DNA of 64,000 nt from Thermaerobacter sp. PB12/4term (GCF_003403315.2 NZ_CP048407.1:2418001-2482000), one strand, 5' to 3'. Shown: positions 41,827-51,136, counted from the first letter of the stretch. The notes: a model not told the origin generated them from the sequence alone. A program made the numbers and translations.

Positions 41827-43206
41827 TCATTCCTGCCCCGCCGCCCCCGCCGCCTCCCCGGCCCCGCCCGGCCCCGTCCGGCCCCGGCCCGGCAGCGGTT
41901 CCGGCCGGGACCGTTGCCCCGGCGCCTGCTCCTGTAGCCCCGTCACCTGCCCCTGCAGCCCCGGCACCTGCCCCTGGGGCAGCATTGCCAGAACCTGCAC
42001 GGCTTGCTCCAGCAGCCTCCGGTCCAGGGAAGCCATGGGCAGGCTGTCCAGGTGTCCGAGGTCGACCCACCGGACCGGCCCTGAAGCCCAGGCCCCCGGC
42101 GTTTCGGCCACCTGACCGGCATGGCCCGGCAGGGCCGCGCCGTGCGGGGGCGCCGCAGCGCCCGCCCCCGCCGCCCGGTCTGGGGCCGGACCCCCACCGG
42201 ACGAGGCCAGGTAAAGCCGCCAGTGCCAGCGCCGGTGGCTGAAATCCCACCGCCCCTGCAGGGTGTCAGGGTACCAGCGCAGGGGCTCCCCGAGTTCGGC
42301 GGCCAGCGCCGCCCCCAGCCGGTCCCGGGCCTGCAGCCACGTCTCCCCTTCCTGCCGCAGGGCGTAGGGCAAGGCCCAGAGCCCGCCCAGAAGGCCCCCT
42401 TCCGGCCGGCGGATCACCGCCACCTGGTCCCCCCGCACGCACCCCACCACCACCACGTCCTCTTCGGCCCAGCGCACAGCCCGCTGGCGCACGGGCCAGG
42501 CCTCCGGCTGCCCCGACCGTCCGGCCACGCACAGGCCGGCCAGCGGGCAACGGTCACAGCGCGGCTTGCGCGGCGTGCAGACGGTGGAACCCAGCTCCAT
42601 CACCGCCTGGTTGAGGGCTCCGGGGCGCGGTCCCTCGACCAGCCGCCGCGCCAGCTCGTCCAGCCGGCGGCGCCCCGCCGCCCGGTCGGCCGGTTCGTCC
42701 ACACCGAACAGGCGGGCCAGGACTCGCTGGGCGTTGCCGTCCACGGCCGGCACCGGGAGGTCGAAGGCGATGCTGCAGACCGCCCCGGCGGTATAGTCGC
42801 CCACGCCGGGCAGGGACCGGATCGCCTCGAAGTCCGGAGGAACCCGGCCCCCGTAGCGCTCCACCAGCACCCGGGCCGCCCGGTGCAGCTGGCGGGCCCG
42901 CCGGTAATAGCCCAGGCCCTGCCAGAGTTTAAGGACCTCCTCCTCCGGCGCGGCCGCCAGGTGGCAGGCCGACGGGAATCGCTGGAGAAAGCGAAGGTAA
43001 TAGGGCAGGGCCGTGTCCACCCGGGTCTGCTGGAGCATGATCTCCGACACCAGCACCGCGTACGGGTCCCGGGTGCGGCGCCAGGGAAGATCCCGGCAGT
43101 GAGCGTCATACCAATGGATTAACCGGGACCGGATCTCCGCGGGGTCCGGTCCCTGCGACGGAGCGTTGTTCATGGTCCGATTTCGCGCACTGGGAAGCGT
43201 GCTCAT
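41827..43206 (-). CDS. mutY: A/G-specific adenine DNA glycosylase
   Basis: Removes adenine mispaired with 8-oxoguanine. A 459-aa protein: LIHWYDAHCRDLPWRRTRDPY, the catalytic-Glu helix VLVSEIMLQQTRVDT, the helix-hairpin-helix LPGVGDYTAGAV with the catalytic Asp in VPAVDGNAQRV, the [4Fe-4S] ligands C-x6-C-x2-C-x5-C in CTPRKPRCDRCPLAGLC, then a NUDIX-like C-terminal domain (VVVVGCVRGDQVAVIRR). The tail carries tandem GLQGQV-type repeats and low-complexity sequence beyond the usual 350-380 aa. The ATG at 43206 has CAGGAG 4 nt upstream; the ATG at 43173 has no site. Either way the 5' end lies at or within the divergent signal peptidase gene. Confidence 0.93.
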   Translation of the reverse strand: MSTLPSARNRTMNNAPSQGPDPAEIRSRLIHWYDAHCRDLPWRRTRDPYAVLVSEIMLQQTRVDTALPYYLRFLQRFPSACHLAAAPEEEVLKLWQGLGYYRRARQLHRAARVLVERYGGRVPPDFEAIRSLPGVGDYTAGAVCSIAFDLPVPAVDGNAQRVLARLFGVDEPADRAAGRRRLDELARRLVEGPRPGALNQAVMELGSTVCTPRKPRCDRCPLAGLCVAGRSGQPEAWPVRQRAVRWAEEDVVVVGCVRGDQVAVIRRPEGGLLGGLWALPYALRQEGETWLQARDRLGAALAAELGEPLRWYPDTLQGRWDFSHRRWHWRLYLASSGGGPAPDRAAGAGAAAPPHGAALPGHAGQVAETPGAWASGPVRWVDLGHLDSLPMASLDRRLLEQAVQVLAMLPQGQVPGLQGQVTGLQEQAPGQRSRPEPLPGRGRTGPGGAGEAAGAAGQE

Positions 43207-43696
43207 GGAACTCCTGCAAACGCTGGCCCTGTCCCTGCTGCTGGCCCTGGTGATCCGCACCTTCGTGGCCGAATCCTTCGTGGTGCAGGGCCACTCCATG
43301 GAGCCCACCCTCCACCACGGCGAACGGGTCCTGGTCCTGAAGCTGGGCGCCCGCTGGCGGCAGCCCCGCCCGGGGGAAATCGTGGTGTTCCGCCCCCTCC
43401 AGCAGCCGGGCGGCGAGTACATCAAGCGCGTGGTGGCCGGCCCCGGTTCCACGGTGGCCATGGAGGACGGCCGGGTGATCCGCGACGGCACCGTCATCGA
43501 CGAGCCGTACGTGGTGTACGGTGACCGCTCGGACCTGCCCCCGGTGGAAGTACCACCGGGAACGGTGTTCGTCCTGGGGGACAACCGGCCGAGCAGCTAT
43601 GACAGCCGCTCCTTCGGGCCGGTACCCCTAGACCGGCTGGACGGGCGGGCGGTCCTGGTCTTCTGGCCCCTGTGGCGGGTGCGCTGGCTCCACTGA
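43172..43696 (+). CDS. lepB: Type I signal peptidase
   Basis: Cleaves signal peptides of exported proteins outside the cytoplasmic membrane. A 174-aa Gram-positive SipS-type enzyme: one N-terminal span (LALSLLLALVIRTFVAESF), the nucleophile Ser in VVQGHSMEPTL, the general-base Lys in YIKRVVAGPG, and box E GDNRPSSYDSRSFGPV. The ATG at 43172 has ACGGAG 8 nt upstream; an internal ATG at 43205 would still give a plausible protein. It is divergent from mutY with overlapping 5' ends. Confidence 0.93.
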   Translation: MVRFRALGSVLMELLQTLALSLLLALVIRTFVAESFVVQGHSMEPTLHHGERVLVLKLGARWRQPRPGEIVVFRPLQQPGGEYIKRVVAGPGSTVAMEDGRVIRDGTVIDEPYVVYGDRSDLPPVEVPPGTVFVLGDNRPSSYDSRSFGPVPLDRLDGRAVLVFWPLWRVRWLH

Positions 43697-43745
43697 AGTC
43701 CCCGCCCGATGGCCAAGCCCGGCCGCGGGACTGCGCCCGGTCCGC

Positions 43746-44258
43746 TCACAGGCCCAAACGGCCAGGGCCCAGCCGGCGCCGCCGCTCGGCGGGACGGGCT
43801 CCCAGGGTCGAACCGGCCAGCGCCGCCAGCAGCCCTGCCACCCAGAGCAGCCGGGAACCGAGCACGGCCAGCAGCAGGACCGGAGCCGTCACCCGGCCGG
43901 CGGTGAGGGGTTCGACCCGGGCCAGGGCGCTGACGGCCGCCAGGACCAGGAGTGCCGCCCCCCCGGCCCACAGCAGCGCCAGGGGCAGGCGCAGCCAGAA
44001 GCTGCGGCCGTCCATCCACCGGCCCCAGCCGGCCGCCACGATCCCGTAGGCTCCCGCCGCACCCAGCAGGGCCAGGGCCAGGGCGGGCCAGGCCAGCTGC
44101 GGGAAGGCCTCAGCCCCCTGCCGGGCAGCCGGCTCGACCACCGCCCGGGTGGCCGCCAGCCCGCCGAGCCATAGCACGACCCATGCAACAAGGCGGAGGA
44201 TGACCGCCACGACGAAGCTCACACCCTTTCGCCTGTCGTTCACGGCCGCTTGCGGCAT
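43746..44258 (-). CDS. Hypothetical four-span membrane protein
   Basis: A 170-aa membrane protein with four hydrophobic segments: VVAVILRLVAWVVLWLGGLA, AWPALALALLGAAGAYGI, LPLALLWAGGAALLVLAAVS and APVLLLAVLGSRLLWVAGLL, ending in an Arg-rich tail. The topology suggests a small integral protein of unknown role. The ATG at 44258 sits at the edge of a perfect 15-bp tandem repeat that carries its AAAGGA site; longer readings translate through the repeat. Confidence 0.6.
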   Translation of the reverse strand: MPQAAVNDRRKGVSFVVAVILRLVAWVVLWLGGLAATRAVVEPAARQGAEAFPQLAWPALALALLGAAGAYGIVAAGWGRWMDGRSFWLRLPLALLWAGGAALLVLAAVSALARVEPLTAGRVTAPVLLLAVLGSRLLWVAGLLAALAGSTLGARPAERRRRLGPGRLGL

Positions 44259-44286
44259 CGAGTCCTTTCTTATCGAGTCCTTTCTT
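44257..44286 (-). repeat. Perfect 15-bp tandem repeat duplicating a ribosome binding site
   Basis: atcgagtcctttctt occurs twice back to back (44257-44271, 44272-44286). On the minus strand each copy holds AAGAAAGGACTCGAT; only the copy next to the ATG precedes a start codon. Confidence 0.85.
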
Positions 44287-44497
44287 TCCGACGGCCGCGC
44301 CTTTTCCTCCCGCCCCGTCGCGGCTCGCAAAAATTGGTGCCGGCCGAATCGGGGGCCCGCCATATCCTGCCCGGCTGCTGCATAGGCTGGCTTGAGGCCC
44401 CGTGGCCCCCGCGGCATCATGAGGCACCGCATGGGTTTGCGCGCGCCCGGCCCCGCCGGTTCCCGCCAGGTCCGGTCACCACGAAGGAGGCTTGGTC

Positions 44498-47400
44498 ATG
44501 GCGTCCCGTCGACCCATCCCCTTCCGCCGGCCGGTCCGCGGCCCGGCAGGTGGCGCCGGCCCCCGCCGGCCCGGTGCCGCGGCGGATCCCTCCCCAGGGG
44601 ACCCCGCCCGCGGCGCAGGGGAAGAGCCGCCCCTGATGATGATACCGCCCCTGCCGGTCCCTCCGGCGGCAGCAGCCGTGGCCCAGCGCCAGGCCGCCGT
44701 CCCGGTCGCCGTCCCGGTGGCTGCCGGGCCCTTTCCGCATGGGCCGGACAGGCCCACCCCGGATACCGGACAGGACCGGCCCGGTTCGGGGACCTTGCCC
44801 GGCCCGGCGGACGAACCGGCGCCCCGGGGGGCGCACCGCGGCGGACCGCAGCCGTGGGCCTGGGGGGCCGCCCTGGGCACCGTCCTGACGGTGGCCGGTC
44901 TGTATGCCACGCTGGCGGCCGCCGTCCGCCACCCCGCGGGCGAACCCGCGCCGCACCCGCTGCTGCTCCTGGGCCTTGTCGCCCCGGCGGCGGGGATGGC
45001 CGCCTCGGCCCTGGCCGCGGCGGGGCGCGGGCTCCGGCGCCGGTGGCCCCTTCGCCCCCGGGCGCCGGGCGGCGACGCCGCAGGCCATGGTGGCAAGGCC
45101 GGGGCGCAAGGCGACAACGGACCCCAGGGCACCGGCAACCCCCGCCGAACCCCGCTGGCGGAAGGGGTCAACCCCTGGCCGCAGGTCCCCTACCAAATTT
45201 CGCCCCGGCCCCTGCGCCAGGTTCTTCCCCTCGCCCGGTCTTCGGGGCTGGGGCAAGCCCGGCCCGGCACGCGGCCGCCGGCCGGGTCCCAGGCAGGGCA
45301 CCATCCCCTGGCGCAGCCCGCGGCGCAGGGGCTGCTCCGGTGGCTGCAGGCAACCGCCCGCCGGGGGCCGGGCTGGTTGCCGCACCTGGTGGCCCTGGGC
45401 GGCTATTTGGCCGTGGCAGCCGGCTGGGCGGGCTGGGGCGGGGGCATGGCCCTGCCGGCCCTGGGCCAGGGTCTGTGGCCGGCCCGGGGCCTGGCCGTCC
45501 TGGCCGCGGCCGTACTGGCCGCCCTGGCCGCGGGCGACCTGGCCGGACGCGACCTGGCCGCCCGGGCCGGGAAGGATGCCGGGACGGAGGTTCTGAAGGA
45601 TGACGCCCGGCCCCTGGTGCTCCGCTGGATCCTGCACGGCGGCGCCCTGGTCCTGGCTCTCGCCGCCGTCGCTCCCTGGGAGTTTGCCGCCCTGCCGGCG
45701 GACCACCCGGCCCGCCGGCTGCCCCCTGGGCTTTACGCGGCCGCTTCCGTGACCCTGGCAGCCTGGGTGCTGGCCCACGCAGCCGGGTCGGCCCGGCGGC
45801 CGGAAGACGCCCCCGCGGCGGCGGCTTCCTATACCATGTTGCGAACCGGGATCATGCTGGCCCTGGCCGGCAGGGCCGAGGTACCCGCCCCGGCCCAGCC
45901 GGTCATCCTCTCGGGCCTGCTCTGGCTCTTGCCGGGCCGTGGCGGCGGGCGCCCTGCCCGGATGGGAGCCGCCCGGGGAACGGGGACCACCGGGGCCAGC
46001 GCCCCCGGCCCGGTGGCGGAACCCCGGGCCCGGAGGCCCCTCCGGCGGCCTGTTGCCCGCCATGCCGGAGCCGGTCACGGCAGCCCGCCCGCCGCCCCAC
46101 CGCACCGCTCCCCCGCACCCGCCAGCGAACGGGGATCCTTGTCACCCCTGCCCGCTCCCCCGGGCACCGGCGACGGATACCGGTCCCCGCGCTGGCGGGT
46201 GGCCCGCTCCGTGGCCCTGGGCATGGTCGCTGCCGTCCTCTTTGGGCTCGCGCACACCGGGCTGCTCTGGATCACGGGCGCCTGGGAGGCGGGCCCCGGT
46301 CTCGGCAACAACCCTCCCGCCAGCGGGCCGGCCATCTCGGGGCCTGTCTCAGGGCCTGTGGGGACGGCCGCCGCCGGCACCTTGACCCCAGGGGCGGCGG
46401 GCGGCCCGGGGTGGCCCAGCTTCCTTCCCCCCGGTCCCGCCGGGTACGCCGTTCTGGCCGCCCTGGCCGGCCTGGCCGGGTTCGTCCTGGGCTCGGCGAC
46501 GGCGGCGGCCAGCCGGTGGTGTCTGGGCACCGCCCAGCCCCCGGTCCCGGTCGCGGCGCGGCCCGGGTCCTTGCCCGGCTCCGGCCTCGCCGAGGCCCCG
46601 GGGCCCGGAGGCGTGACACAGGTCCCGGCACCAGACGCCGTTCCTGGCCCCGGCCCGGCGGCGAAGCCCGCAAGTCCGGCACCGGCTTCGGGTTACGCCG
46701 TGAACGCTCCTCCAGCCATCCAGGTGGCGGGCCTGGAAGTCTACCAGGTCTTCCCCCCGGCGGTCGCCCGGCCCCTCTTGCCGCCCCGGCAGCCGCGCCC
46801 GCCGCTGCCGGCACCCGGCCCCGCTGCGGCCGCCGCCCTTCCCGGCACCCGACCCGGCACCCTGCCCGGCGGCCGGTCCGCGGAAGGCAGGGGGGAAGCC
46901 TGGGGGGGTTCGACCAGGCCGGCGGTGGCACCGGGTGCGGTCCCCAAGGGTGCCTCGAGCCTAGGCGGCTCGGTGGCACCGGGTGAGGTCCCCCAGGGTG
47001 ACCCGGGCCTAGGCGGCACGCCGGCCAGGGTCCCCCAGGGTACCTCCAGCCAGGCCGCCGCGGTGGGGCCGGTGAGCCAGGATACCCCCAGTCAGGCCGG
47101 TGGGCCGGGGGCGATCACCCAGGGTTCGGCAAGCCCAGCGGCCGTGCCGGGAGATGGCTCTCGCGCCTTCCCCGGCCCGGCCACCACCCCGGGGGACGTC
47201 GCCCACGCTGCCCCCGGCTCGGCCGGCTCGCCGGCCGAGGCCCCGCTCCCTGCCCACCCGCCGCAGGAAAGCCTCGAGAAAGGTCTTGGTGGGGGTGGGC
47301 AGCCACCGTCCACGACCACCAGGGGGGAGGAAGAGTCCCTGCCGGTACCCCAGCATGCCTCCGGCCGCCCCCCCAGCCGGCTCCAGATCCCGTCCGGGCA

Positions 47401-48085
47401 CAACCCACCGCCCGGCATCGGGGCGCCAGCAGCCCCAGGGGCCAGGCCCTCCCCGGCGGCGCCCCCTGCGCCTGCCGCACCCGGCGCCTGCGGTGGACCG
47501 GTGGCTGCGGGGGCGGGAGCCGGTGCCGCAGCACCGGACGGAACCCTCCCGGCTCCGGACCATGGGGCGGGTGGACCGCAGCAGGTTCCCGCTGCCATGC
47601 CGACGAGCATGCCACGGCCCATGACACCGCCGGCTGCTGCTGGCCCGGACGCGGCCCATCAACCGCCCGGCCCTGGGGGGACCACCCGCCAGGCTACCTC
47701 GGGCCGGAGCAGAGCGAGCCGGAGGATCCGGCGGCGGGTGTTACGGTCATCGGGCCGCCCCTCCCGGACCCCGGCGGGGTGCTCTCCGGCAGCCGCGCAA
47801 GGACCGCCCGTGCCCGGGGGACGCCCGCCTGCACCGGCGGGCCTGCAGCCCGAGGACCGGGGGAGACCTCCGGCCCGTTCCGATGCCCCCGGTCCCAGCC
47901 TGGGGCGAGTGGTCATGCCGGCGTGGGCGGGCTGGCGAGCGGCGGCAGGCAGCAGCTTGCCTGCCCCGCAGCCCTCGGGCCCGCCCGGCTCCCCCACCGG
48001 CCCGGGCGGCCGGCCCGCCCTTGGCAGGCCGGTGCTCCCCTTGCGCAGGCCCGCTGCCCGCGGCGGCAGCCTGCCCAACCGCTGA
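44498..48085 (+). CDS. Giant low-complexity multi-span membrane protein, unknown function
   Basis: A 1195-aa open frame with AAGGAGG 7 nt before the ATG. The first 120 residues are low-complexity; residues 120-670 contain eight to ten membrane spans (for example GTVLTVAGLYATLAAAV, LVALGGYLAVAAGW, LVLRWILHGGALVLALAA, VALGMVAAVLFGLAHTGLLW, YAVLAALAGLAGFVLGSATA) separated by Pro/Gly/Arg-rich loops; the last 500 residues are Pro/Ala/Gly-rich and contain degenerate repeats on the pattern VPQG-x-S-x2-GG near 46900-47120. No family is recognised. Hydrophobic segments of this quality argue for a real gene in the membrane part; the extent of the C-terminal tail is less certain because any frame tends to be open here. 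Confidence 0.5.
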   Translation: MASRRPIPFRRPVRGPAGGAGPRRPGAAADPSPGDPARGAGEEPPLMMIPPLPVPPAAAAVAQRQAAVPVAVPVAAGPFPHGPDRPTPDTGQDRPGSGTLPGPADEPAPRGAHRGGPQPWAWGAALGTVLTVAGLYATLAAAVRHPAGEPAPHPLLLLGLVAPAAGMAASALAAAGRGLRRRWPLRPRAPGGDAAGHGGKAGAQGDNGPQGTGNPRRTPLAEGVNPWPQVPYQISPRPLRQVLPLARSSGLGQARPGTRPPAGSQAGHHPLAQPAAQGLLRWLQATARRGPGWLPHLVALGGYLAVAAGWAGWGGGMALPALGQGLWPARGLAVLAAAVLAALAAGDLAGRDLAARAGKDAGTEVLKDDARPLVLRWILHGGALVLALAAVAPWEFAALPADHPARRLPPGLYAAASVTLAAWVLAHAAGSARRPEDAPAAAASYTMLRTGIMLALAGRAEVPAPAQPVILSGLLWLLPGRGGGRPARMGAARGTGTTGASAPGPVAEPRARRPLRRPVARHAGAGHGSPPAAPPHRSPAPASERGSLSPLPAPPGTGDGYRSPRWRVARSVALGMVAAVLFGLAHTGLLWITGAWEAGPGLGNNPPASGPAISGPVSGPVGTAAAGTLTPGAAGGPGWPSFLPPGPAGYAVLAALAGLAGFVLGSATAAASRWCLGTAQPPVPVAARPGSLPGSGLAEAPGPGGVTQVPAPDAVPGPGPAAKPASPAPASGYAVNAPPAIQVAGLEVYQVFPPAVARPLLPPRQPRPPLPAPGPAAAAALPGTRPGTLPGGRSAEGRGEAWGGSTRPAVAPGAVPKGASSLGGSVAPGEVPQGDPGLGGTPARVPQGTSSQAAAVGPVSQDTPSQAGGPGAITQGSASPAAVPGDGSRAFPGPATTPGDVAHAAPGSAGSPAEAPLPAHPPQESLEKGLGGGGQPPSTTTRGEEESLPVPQHASGRPPSRLQIPSGHNPPPGIGAPAAPGARPSPAAPPAPAAPGACGGPVAAGAGAGAAAPDGTLPAPDHGAGGPQQVPAAMPTSMPRPMTPPAAAGPDAAHQPPGPGGTTRQATSGRSRASRRIRRRVLRSSGRPSRTPAGCSPAAAQGPPVPGGRPPAPAGLQPEDRGRPPARSDAPGPSLGRVVMPAWAGWRAAAGSSLPAPQPSGPPGSPTGPGGRPALGRPVLPLRRPAARGGSLPNR

Positions 48086-48362
48086 CGCCCTGCTCCCCTG
48101 GGCCGCCGGCACGGCGCACCGCTGACGGGCTTCCGGGCTTCCGCGATGGCCCGGGAGCCCGTCGGGCTTCGATCCTGGGCTCCGATCCTGGCGGCGGGGG
48201 CGTAGCGCCGAATCTCGACGCCAGGGAAGCCCCCTGTTCCGGCGCCCGCCGCGTGGCTGTGCACCCGAATTGACAATGCGTGCCATGTCTCGCGAAAGGA
48301 GCTCTCATCTGGAAGGCGAAACCATTCCCCCCGGACAGGCTGTTCCAGAGGAGGGATGTGGC

Positions 48363-50582
48363 GTGATGCATCGTTCCCGTCATCGCCGGGTCCGCCGGGT
48401 GCTGGCGATGGCGCTGGCCGCTGCCGTCATGGGGACCGCCCTGGTGGCATGGCCCGGGGCCGGCTCCGGCAGCCATGCGCTGGCGGCAGGCGCACCGGAC
48501 GCATCGCCCCCTGCGGCCGGCGACGCGGCTGCCGCCGGTTCCACCGGCTTCACCGAGCCGGAACCCGTTGACATCGGGCCCGCCGTCCGGCACAAGGAAT
48601 TCCCTGTGGCCCGCAAGGGCCAGGTGGTGGGAGCCGAACGCGGTGACCAGCCGGGCATCCGGTCTGCCAGTGCCGCATACGATCCGGTCCCGGGAACGCG
48701 GCGGACCTTTTTCACCCTGGACCTGACACAGGGGAGGCTGGTGCCCACGACCTTCGTGCTCCGGGGCGTCAGCGAGCACGCGGAAGTCTGGGTCGCGGAA
48801 GATCTGGCCTTCCCCGCAGGTGATCCGCGCAACGAGATGGTCGCCATCACCGGCGAGCAGGTGGCCTACCTGCTCAACGAGTTCGAGAGCAACATCCGGC
48901 CCAAGGAGGAAACGTTCTTTGGTCCCTGGGACCAGCACGACGGGTCCGGGGCCCTTCTGGATGCATGGGGATACGTGCCCGACGGCTACTACACCGCCGC
49001 CGACGGCAAGGCGCGGGACATCATCCTGGTAGAGAACGTCAAGGACGAGAACTACTATGACCCGAGCTATCCCTCCTACGTGGCCGGGTTCTACGCGTCG
49101 GCCTACGAGTACTACATGGACCGCAACATCGTCACCATCGACGCCTTCGACTGGGCCCAGCGGCTGGGGCCCAACGACGCCCCCTGGCGCCGGGTGCCCG
49201 GCACGGGCCGCGCCCACCTGTACGACGGGACCCTGGCCCACGAGTTCCAGCACTTGATCCATGACGACTACGACAGCGACGAGGAGAGCTGGATCGACGA
49301 GGGGATCGCGGATTTCGCCGAGTTCCTGGTGGGGTACGGCCATCCCGATCGCCACGTGGACTGGTACCTGGACAATCCGGAGAACTCCCTGACCGCCTGG
49401 GGGGACCAGGGCGATCGGCAGATCCTGGCCGACTACGGGATCGCGTACCTGTTCCAGCTCTACCTGCACGACCATTTCGGCGGCGGTGAGGTGATCCGCC
49501 GGCTGGTGGCCAACCCGGCCAACGGCTCCCAGGGCGTGGACGCCGTGCTGGCCGAACTGGGCCATCCCCAGCGCTTCACCGATGTGTACCGCGACTTCCA
49601 GGTGGCGCTCATGGCGGCCGGCCAGGCCCGCCTCCCGCGGGAGTACGCGTTCGACAGCATCGACCTGACCCGGTTCGGCAGCCGCGGCGGGATCAACCTG
49701 GAGGCGACCACCTACGGGGACGGGCAGGTGGCAGGCTGGGCAACCGACGTGGCGGCCACCTGGACCCGCGGTCAAGCCCGGGCGACCCGGGTGCAGTTCA
49801 ACGGCGACGACTACCTGCCCATCCCCTGGTCGGTGGTCGCGGCCCCGGCCGGCGGCCAGGGGCAGGCCTTGTGGAGCGGCACCGGCAACCTGCTGGACCA
49901 GTGGCTCGTGCTGCCCCTCGACCTGCGGGGAGCCACCGGCACGGTGCTGGAATTCGATCACTTCTACGACATCGAGGCGGCGTGGGACTACGGGTTCGTC
50001 CAGGTGTCGGCGGATGGCGGCAAGACCTGGACCAGCCTGGCCAACGAGAACACCACCGACGTGCTGGACCCCCAGGCCCACCCGCGGATCCAGGAAAACG
50101 TGCCGGGATTCACCGGCTCGTCCGGCGGATGGCGCCACGAATCCTTTGACCTCTCGGCCTACGACGGCCGGTCCCTCCTGCTGGCCTTCCGCTACGTGAC
50201 GGACTGGGCCGCGGCAGGGAACGACGGCGACCCCGCCAACGACGGCTGGTTCATCGACAACGTGGTGGTCCGGGCCAGCGGCGGGGTGGTGGCGGGGCCC
50301 TTCGACGGCAGCAGCCTGGACGGGTTCAAGAGCCTGGGGGAGGCGACGGGCCAGCCCATCACGTACCTGGTGACCGTGGTGCAGCTGGAGCGGAACGGCA
50401 AGGTCCAGGTCCGGGACTTCCGCTTCCACAACAAGCCGCGCCAGGAGGACTTGAACGCCCTGCAGGCGACCCTCGGGCGGAGCAACGCCGATCGCCAGCT
50501 GATCCTGGTGACCCACCTGGCTCCCGGCGATGCGGGCACCACGGTACACTATCAGTTGGACGTGCAGCGGCGGGAGCGCTGA
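48363..50582 (+). CDS. Secreted M6-like (immune inhibitor A-type) metalloprotease
   Basis: A 739-aa exported zinc protease. The signal peptide is RRVRRVLAMALAAAVMGTAL with a probable cut after HALA. The catalytic motif HEFQHLIH gives the two His ligands and the Glu; DEESWIDEGIADFAEF supplies the third ligand region. A C-terminal beta-domain (LEFDHFYDIEAAWDYGFVQV, SADGGKTWTSL, GWFIDNVVV) is the jelly-roll seen after the catalytic domain of M6 peptidases. Start: the GTG at 48363 stands 7 nt after GGAGGG; the ATG at 48366 is equivalent. Composition is ordinary, without low-complexity inserts. It probably degrades extracellular protein. Confidence 0.88.
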   Translation: MMHRSRHRRVRRVLAMALAAAVMGTALVAWPGAGSGSHALAAGAPDASPPAAGDAAAAGSTGFTEPEPVDIGPAVRHKEFPVARKGQVVGAERGDQPGIRSASAAYDPVPGTRRTFFTLDLTQGRLVPTTFVLRGVSEHAEVWVAEDLAFPAGDPRNEMVAITGEQVAYLLNEFESNIRPKEETFFGPWDQHDGSGALLDAWGYVPDGYYTAADGKARDIILVENVKDENYYDPSYPSYVAGFYASAYEYYMDRNIVTIDAFDWAQRLGPNDAPWRRVPGTGRAHLYDGTLAHEFQHLIHDDYDSDEESWIDEGIADFAEFLVGYGHPDRHVDWYLDNPENSLTAWGDQGDRQILADYGIAYLFQLYLHDHFGGGEVIRRLVANPANGSQGVDAVLAELGHPQRFTDVYRDFQVALMAAGQARLPREYAFDSIDLTRFGSRGGINLEATTYGDGQVAGWATDVAATWTRGQARATRVQFNGDDYLPIPWSVVAAPAGGQGQALWSGTGNLLDQWLVLPLDLRGATGTVLEFDHFYDIEAAWDYGFVQVSADGGKTWTSLANENTTDVLDPQAHPRIQENVPGFTGSSGGWRHESFDLSAYDGRSLLLAFRYVTDWAAAGNDGDPANDGWFIDNVVVRASGGVVAGPFDGSSLDGFKSLGEATGQPITYLVTVVQLERNGKVQVRDFRFHNKPRQEDLNALQATLGRSNADRQLILVTHLAPGDAGTTVHYQLDVQRRER

Positions 50583-50615
50583 CGCCAACCCCGCCTTGGC
50601 CGTGCGGTTCCAGTT

Positions 50616-50638
50616 CCGGCCTGCAGGCGGCAGGCCGG
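50616..50638 (+). terminator. 9-bp hairpin after the metalloprotease gene (no T-tract)
   Basis: ccggcctgc (50616-50624), loop aggcg, gcaggccgg (50630-50638), starting 33 nt after the stop codon. Confidence 0.45.
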
Positions 50639-50806
50639 GCGCGCGGGAGGCCCGATAGGCGCCCGGCTGGGGAACCCGCCAGGCCCGGGAACCCGGGAGC
50701 CCGTCAGGGACGGGGACGCCTCCGGCGCCCGCAAAGGAACGACCCGGCCCGCGCGGCACGGCGGGGCAGTCCCGCTCGCCATGTCGGGGCAAGGGATGAA
50801 CCGAGC

Positions 50807-50843
50807 GCGGGGCGTGGACACCGGGATAGGTGCCACGCCCCGC
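50807..50843. terminator. Long hairpin with one bulge
   Basis: gcggggcgtgg (50807-50817), bulged a, cacc, loop gggata, ggtg, then ccacgccccgc (50833-50843): 15 bp in all. It is flanked by gagc/gctc that could extend the stem. No T-tract follows. Confidence 0.45.
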
Positions 50844-51136
50844 TTGCTCGCCTCAGCAGGCCGGCCGGCGTTGGACCTTCACCCGCAGCAAGCAGGGCCC
50901 CGGTAAGGCGCGGGCGGCCCCGGTAGGACGCGGGCGGGCGCGGCCCCGGAGGGAGGGCGTGGGCGGCGTACCCGCTCTCCCGGCCGGCTTGCCGGACCGG
51001 CTTGCGGGACGGGCCGCCCGGGGTGGCCGGGCGGGCCACCCCGGCGGCGACGGCCTGCCCATCGGGCGGCGACGGCGGGTCCGTCCGCCAGCGACGCCCT
51101 GTTCGGCCCCCCGGCCCCTCGAACCATGTGAGAAGG

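Larger units (their letters stand above)
50583..51136. other. Gap downstream of the metalloprotease
   Basis: 554 bp with two strong hairpins (50616-50638 and 50807-50843) and no credible gene. The acyltransferase start is uncertain, so part of this stretch could be coding. Confidence 0.5.

Noticed and set aside
44417-46105. Minus-strand frame of 562 aa opposite the giant membrane protein
   Set aside because: No membrane spans or motifs and no ribosome binding site; the plus-strand reading has both spans and AAGGAGG.
46900-47250. CRISPR-like array in the repetitive tail of the giant protein
   Set aside because: The units are degenerate, about 57 bp, in frame with the coding sequence, and lack constant repeats with unique spacers; no cas genes are seen.
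48269-48274. TTGACA before the M6 protease as a sigma-A promoter
   Set aside because: No -10-like sequence lies 16-18 bp downstream.
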